The translations under genes and the position numbers were made by a program. The notes beneath the pieces are model-generated. The model was given only the letters and a program-made list of their open reading frames with translations. It did no database searches and had not been told where the DNA came from. This document shows, one piece after another, positions 44,926 through 54,748 of a DNA stretch of 64,000 nucleotides (the first letter of the stretch is position 1; every line of letters begins with the position of its first letter). The stretch comes from Candidatus Bathyarchaeota archaeon (GTDB taxonomy: Archaea > Thermoproteota > Bathyarchaeia > Bathyarchaeales > Bathycorpusculaceae): assembly GCA_026014545.1 (NCBI GenBank), contig JAOZIH010000003.1, positions 62,001 through 126,000 on the forward strand, in the 5' to 3' direction.

Positions 44926-45429
44926 CTAATATGACCTTGGCCTATCTCTGTATCCGCCGCTGCGCCTATCTCTGAAGCCACCGCCGCCTCGTCTGCCTCC
45001 GTATCCGCTGCCGCGCCTGAACGGTCTGCGCTGCTGCTCGTATGTTTTGCTGGAAACGTTGTTTTCAGTGTTAACTTCGCCTGCAAACGGCTCCTTTGCC
45101 ATTTCAAGTTTTCCGTATTTGCCGACGTTGAGGCGCATGTTGCCCTTGAAGAGTGTTACGTATCCATTTTCCAAGCGCACCGTGTCGTTCTCGTTCACTT
45201 TCTCAATATTGTCGTCCCAGAGCGTGAGGTAGATGCTGCCTGTTTCGTCGCCTACCAAAGCGTCGCACACCTTATGCGGCGACCCGTCCTTGCCCATTGG
45301 AATCTCACGTATTTCGCTTTTTGAAACCACTTTTGCCGTGACGTTAACTGCTCTTGACTGCGGTGTTAACTCGCCGACTTTAGCTTCCACTGGTTGCCTT
45401 TTGCTTTCGAAAAAACCTTCAACAGCCAA
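44926..45429 (-). CDS. Single-stranded DNA-binding protein, OB fold with RGG tail
   Basis: A 167-residue protein: an OB-fold of about residues 20-110 (VNVTAKVVSKSEIREI; VGDETGSIYLTLWDDN; LENGYVTLFKGNMRLNVGKYGKLE) like the Sulfolobus SSB/RPA-like family, then a Gly/Arg-rich tail (RRGSGYGGRRGGGGFRDRR). The bacterial-like layout of one OB fold plus flexible tail is typical of crenarchaeal-type SSBs. The start is TTG at 45429; the frame stays open a few codons upstream without a better start. Confidence 0.85.
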   Translation of the reverse strand: MAVEGFFESKRQPVEAKVGELTPQSRAVNVTAKVVSKSEIREIPMGKDGSPHKVCDALVGDETGSIYLTLWDDNIEKVNENDTVRLENGYVTLFKGNMRLNVGKYGKLEMAKEPFAGEVNTENNVSSKTYEQQRRPFRRGSGYGGRRGGGGFRDRRSGGYRDRPRSY

Positions 45430-45925
45430 ATTTAATTCAACCCTTATTTCATTAAACTAACAGACACTAAAACCTCAGCCACACTTAAGTGTTTTGGTGG
45501 AGTTGTTTTGCTTTTAAGTGGCACATTCACGTGCTTTAATGGTTCCTAAGCCTTCTTGGCATGCGGAAAGCCTAGGAGCATGTCAGTAATTGTGAACGTG
45601 ACAGTAAACATAAAAAGTTGAAGTTTTAGCCCACTTTAATATGGACAAGGCAGTGTGCGTGATTTCAAGCTTACTGGTATAACAGAATTGATGGTTGCGC
45701 TGGTTAATGCTGATGACAAAACAGAGGAAAGCATGTTGAGCCTAAACTAACATGTTGTTCATGCTTCTCGAATCATTTGCGCACGCTGTTTCCATGGAGT
45801 CTAAATCTCTATATCATTATGTGTGTTTTTACATGATGTTGCGGTTTTTCTTCTTTCATGCTTATGTTTACCAGCTGCAATAAAGTAAAAAGAAAAAGAG
45901 GAGGTTTTGTGTTTTGGCAAACTTG
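45430..45925. other. Intergenic stretch of about 500 bases
   Basis: Contains the upstream region of the SSB gene and the 3' flank of the first beta-propeller gene. The only coding-like piece is a short frame near 45655-45751 (31 residues, ending EESMLSLN). It lacks a clear ribosome site, so I do not call it. Confidence 0.4.
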
Positions 45926-48577
45926 CTATCTTTTTCTGAGCATTAGCACCATTAAGACGCCAACTGCAATGATTGCTATGAAGAGACCTATCGAAACGGG
46001 GATGAAGTATTGATCAGCTATTGACTGTGGCTGAGGCGTGGGCGAAGGTGAAGGCGGTAGCACATCGCTTGCGTAGAAGTATGTTGTGGCTGAAGACCCG
46101 TAATAGGAGTTTGATCCTTTGAAGGAGGCGACAAGCATGAATTTGCCTGGAATTTGCGGTGTCCAGACAAAACTGAATGTGCCGTCAGCGTTAGTTGTGG
46201 TGGTTCCAATGTCGTAGAAGTTGTTGTTGCTGTCAAGGACGCTTAAGGTGACTTCTACACCCTTAACGTTTTCTGGGTATGGTTGCTGCTGATAAAGATG
46301 TTCCATGAATTTGCTTTGGCATTCTTCCGCTACTGCTGGGACACCATTCGGGTAGTTCAGAGCAACTTCTCTTTGTTGTGTGCCGGGGGAAATGTCTATG
46401 ACGCTGCCTGTTATGGTTATTGGCGTGGCTGTCGTAACGCCTATGTTTGGCGCTGTGACAGTGGTTTTAGTTGGTCCCTTGCCAAAACAGTATAACCTGT
46501 TATCATAGGCGTTTAGCGAAAATAGCTTGCCGTATGCAACGGCCGTTGACCTAATGTATGTGCCTAGTTCACTCCATATTAGCTCGCCGTTGGATGCATT
46601 TATCGCTAGCATTTGTGCTCCATGGAACAATGGAGGGTTGTATTCGTGGCCAATTGCAAAGTAGGCCACGTCGCTCGTCTGGGCGTCGCAGTTGAAAACC
46701 CATAGTGGCCAGATGCCATATGGCGTTTCAAGTCCAGGGTCTCCTATTAGTGTAGTCGTGTTTGTATACCATCTTAACTCTCCAGTTTGCGTTTCAAAAG
46801 CCCAGATGTCTCCACCGAGTCCGTACCAATACATTACCCCGTTTGCAACCCATGATTTTAGACTGAACAGATCGTAGGGATTGGGTGTCCCGTCGCCGTA
46901 GGGGGTTTTCAGTGTTTGTTCCCATAGTTTGGTTCCTGTTCGTACGTTGTAAGCGACCACCTTATAGTTTACGTCGTTTGCGATAGCGAGTACTCCTTCT
47001 CCAAATGAGCTTGTTGTTCTAGTGAACGGTAGTAGTGCGGCGCACTCAGGATAAGTCAAGTTTTGCACCCATAACACATCGCCAGTATTCACATCCATGC
47101 TTGCTACCACGAGCCAGCCAGGCACTTCTCCTCCCACTCCTTGACCGTGAACGTAGCCTCCGCTCATGACGACGGCGTCGCCAGTTATCGCATTTATAGC
47201 CAATGCTGGGCTGATAGGTTTACCAGAAATCTCTGAAGGCACTGGTTTTGCCCACATTACGCCAAGACCGAAGTCTATCACAGAGTTTACTGATGGGCCC
47301 CAGCCCCACGCGTTTCCAAGTGCTTGCGACATATTGAAAGCGCATAGGACAGGCGTAGTAATGTTTACTACACCCTTCAGCGGTGGACTGCCAAAGGATG
47401 GAGCAGGACCATATGTTGACATAGTACCGCGTGTTGAGTTAATGTAATAGCCTATCAAGTGACCATGTTCATCTGCTCTAAGCGTCAATGAAGTGCCATT
47501 AACAACGCTGAGGACATATTTCCCAGTGAAGGCTGAATACATGTTATACTGCGTTCCAACGTTGGCAACTGTTCTGCCGCCAGTTTCCCATGCAGAAAGA
47601 GCGCCTACTGTCCAAATATATGGGCCGATAACGCCGTACATGTTAACAGTTTTCCATTCAGCGGTCATACCGCACCGAAGAACAGAAGTAGTGTTTATCA
47701 CAAACAGTGTTTCGCCAGTGTATATGTCCACCGCGACGATGCCATTTGAGTAGCCCGTGGTCTCAGGGTACCATGTCGAGTATAATATGCCGTTTATTAT
47801 TACTGGCGCATATTGCGGCCAATACTGCCTGGTAGACCAGTAATGACCTGACTCTTGATTTCCTGGTATTGGGCCGCCAACTACACCACCTGGGCACCAG
47901 GGTTTGGTCCACAGCACATGACCAGAATAGACTGATTCCGTGTAGGGGTTGTAGACGCTACTGACAGCGTATATTCCTGTTTGCGCGAAGGTGACGCCGG
48001 CTAGTCCAAGCCATGGTCCAGTTATTTTGTACCAGTTTTCTACGTTCTGCGCTGAAACAGGCGTTTCCCAATACTTTGTTGGGAGTGGCGTTTTTGGGTA
48101 TGCATACTCATACACAGGTTCTTCTTGCACTGTTAGCTCTACCCAGTCAGTTTCGCTCGGTTGATTCACGAGGCCGCCAAAGGGGTTGGAGGCGCTGCGG
48201 GGGCTTAGTGTTTGCCCCAGGTAGACGAATCGGAATTTGTAAACGCCTGCTTTTGTTGGAGTAAACGTGGTAAAGGTTCCGCCTGTTGTGTCACCTGTGA
48301 AGTTTCCCATGTATACAATGGTTCCGTCAGGATCCGTGCGGTAAAGCGTCATGTTCGTGGGGCGTTCATTTGTTTCCATTGGTGTTGCAAGGAAGAAGTT
48401 AATTGTTGCTGTTTGACCGACGCCTATGGGATTTGGTGCAACATTAATAAATGCATATGTAGGTATCGGGGTTCCTACCGGAGGATAGACCTGACTTAGC
48501 GCGATTGGCAGTGTCAATGTGAGTATCAATAGAACTGCAAGAACTATGCAAAAAACATTACCTTTAGCGATCTGCAT
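45926..48577 (-). CDS. Large secreted PQQ-type beta-propeller protein 1
   Basis: 883 residues: signal peptide (about 1-28), an immunoglobulin-like domain (about 38-155; PNPIGVGQTATINFFLATP), a long repeat region of WD/PQQ-type blades (for example GEIWS-like turns ANGVMYWYGLGGDIWAFETQ and YGKLFSLNAYDNRLYCFGKG), a second Ig-like domain near 770-850 and a C-terminal membrane helix followed by RKR. It is anchored with everything outside, probably in the S-layer. A paralogue lies directly upstream. Similar proteins are often annotated BamB-like, but there is no outer membrane here. Function unknown. Confidence 0.8.
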   Translation of the reverse strand: MQIAKGNVFCIVLAVLLILTLTLPIALSQVYPPVGTPIPTYAFINVAPNPIGVGQTATINFFLATPMETNERPTNMTLYRTDPDGTIVYMGNFTGDTTGGTFTTFTPTKAGVYKFRFVYLGQTLSPRSASNPFGGLVNQPSETDWVELTVQEEPVYEYAYPKTPLPTKYWETPVSAQNVENWYKITGPWLGLAGVTFAQTGIYAVSSVYNPYTESVYSGHVLWTKPWCPGGVVGGPIPGNQESGHYWSTRQYWPQYAPVIINGILYSTWYPETTGYSNGIVAVDIYTGETLFVINTTSVLRCGMTAEWKTVNMYGVIGPYIWTVGALSAWETGGRTVANVGTQYNMYSAFTGKYVLSVVNGTSLTLRADEHGHLIGYYINSTRGTMSTYGPAPSFGSPPLKGVVNITTPVLCAFNMSQALGNAWGWGPSVNSVIDFGLGVMWAKPVPSEISGKPISPALAINAITGDAVVMSGGYVHGQGVGGEVPGWLVVASMDVNTGDVLWVQNLTYPECAALLPFTRTTSSFGEGVLAIANDVNYKVVAYNVRTGTKLWEQTLKTPYGDGTPNPYDLFSLKSWVANGVMYWYGLGGDIWAFETQTGELRWYTNTTTLIGDPGLETPYGIWPLWVFNCDAQTSDVAYFAIGHEYNPPLFHGAQMLAINASNGELIWSELGTYIRSTAVAYGKLFSLNAYDNRLYCFGKGPTKTTVTAPNIGVTTATPITITGSVIDISPGTQQREVALNYPNGVPAVAEECQSKFMEHLYQQQPYPENVKGVEVTLSVLDSNNNFYDIGTTTTNADGTFSFVWTPQIPGKFMLVASFKGSNSYYGSSATTYFYASDVLPPSPSPTPQPQSIADQYFIPVSIGLFIAIIAVGVLMVLMLRKR

Positions 48578-48601
48578 TCTTCTCTTTCTCCCTTAATTTT
48601 A

Positions 48602-48618
48602 AGACACATTACGTGTCT
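48602..48618. promoter_or_regulatory. Inverted repeat in the leader of beta-propeller gene 1
   Basis: AGACAC-ATTAC-GTGTCT, a perfect 6-base inverted repeat with a 5-base spacer, at the predicted transcript start (TATA box TTTTATATAC on the minus strand at 48641-48650). Possible operator. Confidence 0.4.
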
Positions 48619-48640
48619 GATGAGATATCCTTTTAATTGT

Positions 48641-48650
48641 GTATATAAAA
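48641..48650 (-). promoter_or_regulatory. TATA box of beta-propeller gene 1
   Basis: Minus-strand TTTTATATAC, giving a predicted start near 48619 and a leader of about 42 bases that includes an AAGGGAG site. Confidence 0.55.
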
Positions 48651-48732
48651 TTTGGGTAAACTTTTTAGAGCGCAATAGAAGCCACATTTGAAGCGCTAAG
48701 CGCATTCAGTAAAAAGCCCGCAATGGTGTTAA

Positions 48733-48776
48733 TGAAACCGCCGGTTTCTCCTAAATACGCACGGTATGCCGTATTT
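48733..48776. repeat. Two adjacent inverted repeats in the spacer between propeller genes
   Basis: GAAACC-GCC-GGTTTC (48733-48747) and AAATACG...CGTATTT (48753-48776, 10-base loop) followed by a T-run on the plus strand. They lie downstream of beta-propeller gene 2. They may act as a terminator or processing signal; the rest of the 48578-48967 spacer holds nothing else I can recognise. Confidence 0.4.
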
Positions 48777-48967
48777 TTCATAAAGTAACGAGGTTCTGTG
48801 GTTCTAAGGTTTGCTGGGGCTTTGGGTGCCAAACTAAGGAGAAGAAAAGAATGGCACTTTGCTGCTGCAGATAAGCAAATATCCCAAAGCCCACTCAGCC
48901 CAATGTTTTACATTACTTAAATTCGTGAAAAAAGAGGGAGATTTAGTCTTGTCCTGCTCTAGCATAG

Positions 48968-51553
48968 CTATCGCTTCCTTAGTATTAGTATGCCGACTAT
49001 GGCGATTGCGGCGATTATGGCGATTGTAGAGACGGCGAAGTAGGTTTCGACCGGCGCCTGAGGCGCAGGTGTAGCCTCTGTAGTGGCAACGGGCGCCTCT
49101 TCTACGTACACAGCAGTTTCAGCAGATGAGCCGTAGTAGGATTCTGATCCTGCGAAGCGGGCTATGATGGTGTATTCTCCTGGTACTGGTGGTTTGAATG
49201 TTGCTTTGTAGAAGCCGTTGGAGTCGCTGGTTGTTCTGGCTACTTCGTAGTAGTTGTTGTTGGGATCGTGTACTTCGATGATGACTTCTACGCCTTTCAC
49301 GTCGGTTGGCTTGGGCTTCTGCATGTAGACGTATTCCATCCAAGCGCTCATGCTTTCGTCGCTGACGGCGGGTACGCCATTCGGGAACCGTGCAGCTTGC
49401 TCTTTTTGTTTTGTGCCGGCGGCTATGTCGGTGACTGTGCCTTCTACGAGGATTTTGTTGCCGTGGACCGTGACTTTCGGGGACGCTGTGACTGTGGTGG
49501 CGCTTGGTCCCTTACCGATGCAGTATATCTGCATATCATAGCAGTTGAGGTATACGAAGAACCCGTCCGCAACGACATCGCAGGATCCAACGTACATGCC
49601 TGAACCCCAGCCTAGCATAGTCCATATTTCCTCGCCAGTTGTAGCGTTAATGCAGCGGTACTTCGCGCCCTTATAGTATGGCGAGTCAGGAGAATGTTCA
49701 GTGGTGCCCACGTAAACTTTACCATCAGCAATAACGTCTACAAAGATTGGGTAGTGACCCCATGGTGTTTCAAGACCTGAGAAAGTGCTGTTGCCTTCTC
49801 CGCCATTACCATAAGTCCACAATAAGGTTCCGTTTGACATGTCATAGCAGTAGAGTATTCCGCCGAAGCCCGACACGTAAAGCTTGCCATAAGCAGCTAG
49901 GGACACTGACCGTAGTGTATCATATGGGTTCACAGGATCCGTATTAGTCCACAATAGGCTTCCGTCGGCGAGGCTGTAGCCATAATGAGCTAAAGTTTCC
50001 TTATCTTCCATGACGAATACGCCAAGCTCTGGATCCCATGCGGTTATTTCGCGGGTAACGTTGTTTGGTGCCGCCGGATAGTGTTTGGTCCACAGTATTT
50101 GCCCTCTTGATTCTGGCTTTAGACTTATTGCGGTAACGTTTGCTCCTTGGTCGCTTATGGCTCCTGCACCATAAACACCTACATGCGCTCCGAAACTGCC
50201 TTGAATGAGCAGCATTATGTTGTCAAGGCTGGCTTCTCTCCAAGCGCTCCATGTTCCAGGACCCAACCCTGATAGCGATATATTCCAGTCGTAAAATCGA
50301 TCTTGGCTTGCATCTATAGTTCCCGGATACCAATTGGCCGCGCCTATCTGTCCTGCTGTTTCAAAGGTTATGTAGGAAGAATTCCACTGCAGTAGGCGGT
50401 ACTGTGGGTTTGAAGCTGTGCCTACATTTTTAAGAACATAGCGGATTATCTCGCCTTTTGGACCGACAACCGCTGTGCCAGAAGGGACGCCTGTTATGTT
50501 CGTGTTTGTGGGTTTTCCTGTGGCTGGGTCATACGCATTTTTAAAGTTGCTTGTGAATAGCAAGCCGATTGGAAGAATTCCATGCTGATTACCATCGTCA
50601 TAACAGTAGTAATAGCCGAATGCGGGGTCGTCCAGTCCAGTCCCAGAGGCGCCTATTTGTGCATTGTACCATATTTCTTCTCCAGTACGTAGGTCGACGC
50701 ATATCCATCCTCCGCCTCCGCCTGAGTTGCCATATGGGAGCTCGTAGAAGAGCCTTCCATACATAACCAGCGCGTTGCTGAACCTAGTATTGTATGAGCC
50801 TCCCATGTAGAATGTGTTGCCCTCGCGACCGACATTGCTTCCTCCAACGACACCGCCGTCCTGAATTGGCCTAGTCCACATTATGTGTGGACTGTTAGGT
50901 GCGGTGCCGTCTGGCTGGAACCTAGCATAACCTGCGCCGCCAGTGCTGCTTTCACCAGTGCGAATGTATGGTGGACCTAGCCAGTTTGATGCGATAGTGT
51001 ACCAGTATGAGTTTTGTCCTTCTATGGGGCGTGTCCAGTATTCTGTTGGAAGCGGGTAGCTAGTTGTGGGTTCAGGTAAAGGGTCTTCTTGAACAGTAAA
51101 TGTCGCTGTCGCGCTAGCAGGTGTGAAAAAGTCTCCTTTGTAGTCTCCTGTCCAAGTGTATGTTTGTCCAGGATACTCAAATAAAAGCTTGTACTCGCCT
51201 ATCTGATTGGGAGTGTAGGTAAAGTACTGGAAACTTGTCGTGTCCCAAACAACGTCCCATTCGTGTACTTCTTTGCTTCCGTCAGGTTTTGTTATAGTTA
51301 GCTTGTAATCATGTCGTCTGATGTCATTAGTAACGAGTGCGTTAGGTAAGGGCGTGTCAACCCACATTACGATGGCTACGCGTTGGCCAAGTCCCACGGG
51401 GTTAGGTGCTGGAACGACGTAGGCATAGGAAATAATTGTCCAAGCTGGATCATGTGCGTTTGCAGTGGGTATCGCAACAAGTACAAAGACCATAGCTGAG
51501 ATCAGAAATAACGCAATCAAATTAGCCTTCGTCTTGTTTCTTGTATTTCCCAT
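48968..51553 (-). CDS. Large secreted PQQ-type beta-propeller protein 2
   Basis: About 861 residues with the same layout as its downstream paralogue: signal peptide, Ig-like domain (VVPAPNPVGLGQRVAIVMWV), propeller region (YWTRPIEGQNSYWYTIASNW; GRLFYELPYGNSGGGGGWIC; GKLYVSGFGGILYCYDMSNG), C-terminal Ig-like domain (VEVIIEVHDPNNNYYEVA; SESYYGSSAETAVYV) and membrane anchor. The C-terminal 150 residues are especially alike in the two proteins. I favour the second ATG (51553), which stands at proper distance from AAAGGAGA; the first ATG at 51562 touches that site. Function unknown. Confidence 0.8.
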   Translation of the reverse strand: MGNTRNKTKANLIALFLISAMVFVLVAIPTANAHDPAWTIISYAYVVPAPNPVGLGQRVAIVMWVDTPLPNALVTNDIRRHDYKLTITKPDGSKEVHEWDVVWDTTSFQYFTYTPNQIGEYKLLFEYPGQTYTWTGDYKGDFFTPASATATFTVQEDPLPEPTTSYPLPTEYWTRPIEGQNSYWYTIASNWLGPPYIRTGESSTGGAGYARFQPDGTAPNSPHIMWTRPIQDGGVVGGSNVGREGNTFYMGGSYNTRFSNALVMYGRLFYELPYGNSGGGGGWICVDLRTGEEIWYNAQIGASGTGLDDPAFGYYYCYDDGNQHGILPIGLLFTSNFKNAYDPATGKPTNTNITGVPSGTAVVGPKGEIIRYVLKNVGTASNPQYRLLQWNSSYITFETAGQIGAANWYPGTIDASQDRFYDWNISLSGLGPGTWSAWREASLDNIMLLIQGSFGAHVGVYGAGAISDQGANVTAISLKPESRGQILWTKHYPAAPNNVTREITAWDPELGVFVMEDKETLAHYGYSLADGSLLWTNTDPVNPYDTLRSVSLAAYGKLYVSGFGGILYCYDMSNGTLLWTYGNGGEGNSTFSGLETPWGHYPIFVDVIADGKVYVGTTEHSPDSPYYKGAKYRCINATTGEEIWTMLGWGSGMYVGSCDVVADGFFVYLNCYDMQIYCIGKGPSATTVTASPKVTVHGNKILVEGTVTDIAAGTKQKEQAARFPNGVPAVSDESMSAWMEYVYMQKPKPTDVKGVEVIIEVHDPNNNYYEVARTTSDSNGFYKATFKPPVPGEYTIIARFAGSESYYGSSAETAVYVEEAPVATTEATPAPQAPVETYFAVSTIAIIAAIAIVGILILRKR

Positions 51554-51703
51554 TTTCTTCATTCTCCTTTAAGTATATGCCTTTATAAGGCAGTTTCTTT
51601 ATGATTGGCTAGTGCTAATAAGTAAAACTCACCTATTGTGTGTGCAAATTATTAGAGAACTTGGGAAAAATGTTAAAAACCGCACAATGGGTATGTTAGC
51701 ATT

Positions 51704-52414
51704 ATGTACGATGAAATACGGATTGTATATGAAATTATTTCAGCTATTTTATGCTTTATCCTCGTAAAATTCATGATTAAGCCTTATGCGGTAACTGGGG
51801 AGAGCAGGTATCTTGGTTTACCTTTAGGATTTGGTTTTCTTGGAGCGACATACGCTTTTTCTGCCTTTTTGTACTTCCAACCTTATTTTTTCGGTCGCCA
51901 ATCACTATATCTTCAGCTTGTTGTAAGAGCGTTCGCATTTATGTTTCTGACAATGACTTATTACTTTTCAAGGAAAAAAGCAAAGGATTCTAGATTTCTC
52001 TGGAATATAACTATAACAGTATTGCTTGTTGGGCTTATAATAACTCTGTTGCTGTTGCTTAGCATTCCTGCTGATGTCCTTCCCAGTTACCAACTTATGA
52101 GTATTTTTATCCGCGTTTTTAATCTAATTTGCATAATATACCTTTGTGCTCACACGCTTAGAAGCCATATAGAAGCTCCTGATCCCGAAACTATATGGAT
52201 TCCCTTGGCTTACATTCTTCTCGGAGTAAGCCAGTATTCTCTATTAATCTGGATCGTCGATAGTAGCCTCTTTGCATTTTTTGCGGCATTAGCAATTCGT
52301 TGGGCTAGTCTAGCCATTTTCCTGTTCGTTTCATACAGAACCTTTTACTGCATAGAAAAGAGGCGGTCAAATGAAGCAAATTGCACGGAGAGACCGATTG
52401 AAAATTTACGGTGA
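51704..52414 (+). CDS. Seven-helix membrane protein of unknown function
   Basis: A 236-residue protein with about seven hydrophobic helices and short loops, ending in a charged cytoplasmic tail. No family recognised. Its last 44 bases overlap the next gene, a winged-helix DNA-binding protein, so the pair is co-translated and may form a sensor-regulator unit. Confidence 0.7.
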   Translation: MYDEIRIVYEIISAILCFILVKFMIKPYAVTGESRYLGLPLGFGFLGATYAFSAFLYFQPYFFGRQSLYLQLVVRAFAFMFLTMTYYFSRKKAKDSRFLWNITITVLLVGLIITLLLLLSIPADVLPSYQLMSIFIRVFNLICIIYLCAHTLRSHIEAPDPETIWIPLAYILLGVSQYSLLIWIVDSSLFAFFAALAIRWASLAIFLFVSYRTFYCIEKRRSNEANCTERPIENLR

Positions 52415-52649
52415 CCTTTTATCAATACTTTACGCTGAAAATAAAGAAGGAAAGATAGTTTTAACGCGTATTCAAGTGCAAATGAGGGTTCCCTTTGATA
52501 GGTTAAAAACTTACATCTCAGAGCTTATTGACTTAGGTTTGATTCAAGATGAGACGTCGCTTAAGTTAACAGAAAAAGGTAAGCAGTACCTTGCTGAGTA
52601 CAAGAAAGTTCTTGATTTCATGAAACGAATGGGTATCACATACAAATAG
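52371..52649 (+). CDS. Small winged-helix DNA-binding protein (ArnR1/HTH_45-like)
   Basis: A 92-residue protein consisting only of a winged helix: RDRLKIYGDLLSILYAE, TRIQVQMRVPFDRLKTYISELIDLGLIQ and the wing LKLTEKGKQYLAEYKKVLDFM. This form is common in archaea. It overlaps the membrane-protein gene and probably controls it or works with it. Confidence 0.82.
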   Translation: MKQIARRDRLKIYGDLLSILYAENKEGKIVLTRIQVQMRVPFDRLKTYISELIDLGLIQDETSLKLTEKGKQYLAEYKKVLDFMKRMGITYK

Positions 52650-52830
52650 CAAACCGCGAATATTCTTGATAACGCCTTTAACAGTTGCTGTCATTTGAAT
52701 AAATGACATAAAATTTGAAGAGTGCTTGGTAAACTTGGAAAATGGAAAGGTTATGCGGGAAATTCCGTTTCGTATTCAAGCTTTTTGTCGGTCTTTCACA
52801 TTGCAAATGCAAGCCGCTTAACATCAAAAA

Positions 52831-54114
52831 TTAGAAAATATTCAGTAACTTTAGAGCAGCAACAATTGCGGCGACTAATGGCAATAAAAAGAGTAGCTTT
52901 CGCTTTCCCATAAAAGATTCGCTCTGGATTTCGCCTTCTTGCACTTCGTATTCTTTAACTTCTTTTGTTTTGCTGTCAATTTGCACTCTGGCTGTTCCTC
53001 TCGGCAACTTTAGCTCTACAATTTCATTTTCGCCTTCCACGTAGACTTTTGTTGGGAACTGCCCCTCGGTATAGCCTAGGCGCTTCATGAAGTCAACTGC
53101 CGCTCGTGCTGCGCCTTCAACAGTAGACTGTGGCTCATCGTTTGCTTCATATGGCTCAGGCTGTGGAGTGCTTTCACCTCCGACCCGCATAACGGTTGCG
53201 CTTTGACTTTTACCCTGATTATCAAATGCAGGTACTACGACATATGCGTCATCAAGCGGTTGTTGTTTTGGCTCTTCACGAAAAAACTGCGCAATTTCCT
53301 GTGGATTTTCACGAGAAACTTCCATGGTTGTGTCGATTTGCTTTTTCCTTTTTTTGCTAGAAACCTCTATTTCTTCGTCGCCTAAGTTCTTGAATACTTT
53401 CGCCTCGAATTTCCCTAAGAGCACTTCTCCGCTTACACTATTTATTAATGCCGTAACCGTTTGCCCGTTCTTAACATTTTGAAAAGTTAGCTCGTAAATT
53501 GGATAATAAACTATCATTCTATCGGTAATCTCAAAATTTTCTCTGATTATCTCTGCGGCATTGCACGGTCTTTTGGCAACGCGAGAACGAAGCAGTGCAA
53601 TTTCTTCTTCTATGGAAAATTTGGGCTTCCTTAAATCATACTCAACCTTTAACTGGGCTTCCAATGCGCTTTCAAATGGTGCAAAAACCAATTTTTCCGT
53701 AGGAACCTCGCGTAATGTTCTATCCAGAACCAAATAAGTCTCATTTTCGTAATGCGCATGCTCTTCACCGGCAAGCTTGACTACACTTGTGCCTGGCGCT
53801 ACAGGTTCAGGTATTAACTTTTTTCCGTCAATGAAAATTTCCTGTATTTTATCTTCAACCTTAAGTGCAAAATTATGTTTTTTGCAATAGTCAACAGAAT
53901 ACTTGCCGCCAATAACAATGTATGGTTCATAATACTTGTTGAATGCGACAAGCAGTATATCTTCGGATTTCGGCTTTGAGAACCTGTTATTATCGAAAAA
54001 ACTTGTCTTACTTTTTTCACCTTGTAACCGCACTTTATTTGGGTCCAGCCGAGGTTTTAGAATAATCTCTCTTGTATCAGCTATTTTCTGCGGCAAGACC
54101 TCTGGTTCCGCCAT
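52831..54114 (-). CDS. Tail-anchored protein of unknown function
   Basis: About 427 residues, mostly soluble, with one C-terminal membrane helix (KRKLLFLLPLVAAIVAALKLL) and no signal peptide, so the bulk faces the cytoplasm. The middle (about 195-250) includes YYPIYELTFQNVKNGQTVTALINSVSGEVL and the part before the anchor (RGTARVQIDSKTKEVKEYEV) both look like PepSY/peptidase-propeptide-type strands. I use the ATG at 54114; GTG 54123 is an alternative. Function unknown. Confidence 0.7.
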   Translation of the reverse strand: MAEPEVLPQKIADTREIILKPRLDPNKVRLQGEKSKTSFFDNNRFSKPKSEDILLVAFNKYYEPYIVIGGKYSVDYCKKHNFALKVEDKIQEIFIDGKKLIPEPVAPGTSVVKLAGEEHAHYENETYLVLDRTLREVPTEKLVFAPFESALEAQLKVEYDLRKPKFSIEEEIALLRSRVAKRPCNAAEIIRENFEITDRMIVYYPIYELTFQNVKNGQTVTALINSVSGEVLLGKFEAKVFKNLGDEEIEVSSKKRKKQIDTTMEVSRENPQEIAQFFREEPKQQPLDDAYVVVPAFDNQGKSQSATVMRVGGESTPQPEPYEANDEPQSTVEGAARAAVDFMKRLGYTEGQFPTKVYVEGENEIVELKLPRGTARVQIDSKTKEVKEYEVQEGEIQSESFMGKRKLLFLLPLVAAIVAALKLLNIF

Positions 54115-54322
54115 AAATTTCACTCGCGTTTTTCTCTATTTTTCGGGAGCTTAAATAGCTCTTATGAATTAGAACTCCACATTAGGATTCAAAAACCATA
54201 GTTTACTGCTTTCTATCCTGCGCTTTCGCTTGTATGCGTTTTGTAGTTACTAGAAAAGAAAGGAACAGCGAAAAAATTCTTTACTTATTGAACCCTGATG
54301 GCTACTTTTTTAGTTTTCTGCT

Positions 54323-54631
54323 TTACGTCTCTAAAGGGCGTTTCTGCTCCTCGGCGCTTCTTGATTTGACGCCTGGGCCATGCGGGAATGTGGGTACCGT
54401 GTATACTTCAGTGACACCGTTGAGGTTTTTAATCTTTTTTTGGACGAACTCTAAGACTTGGCTACTGTTTTCAGCGTTGATCCACATGCCGACATCCCAA
54501 GAACCGAAGATATTCATGCTGTAGCAGAGATCTACGCCGGAAACAGGTTTCTCTTCCAGCTTTCTTATGTCGCCTAGTGTGTCTACTATTTTGCCGGGGT
54601 TTAGCTTCATTAGGACTAAATACTCGGGCAT
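54323..54631 (-). CDS. Stand-alone Lrp/AsnC ligand-domain-like protein
   Basis: A 102-residue protein with the ferredoxin-like beta-alpha-beta pattern of the RAM domain (YLVLMKLNPGKIVDTLGDIRKL; GSWDVGMWINAENSSQVLEFV; GVTEVYTVPTF) and no DNA-binding domain. Such proteins bind small ligands or pair with full Lrp regulators. GGAGG site 8 bases before the ATG. Confidence 0.75.
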   Translation of the reverse strand: MPEYLVLMKLNPGKIVDTLGDIRKLEEKPVSGVDLCYSMNIFGSWDVGMWINAENSSQVLEFVQKKIKNLNGVTEVYTVPTFPHGPGVKSRSAEEQKRPLET

Positions 54632-54748
54632 CCTTTTTTCCTCCAGTTTCTTTTTTGATTATTTGATACATGACGTTTACTTAAATATTGCGATTTACGA
54701 ATCATGATTTGGGGTGCATCTGAAAAACAAACCCCCCAAAAAAGAAAA

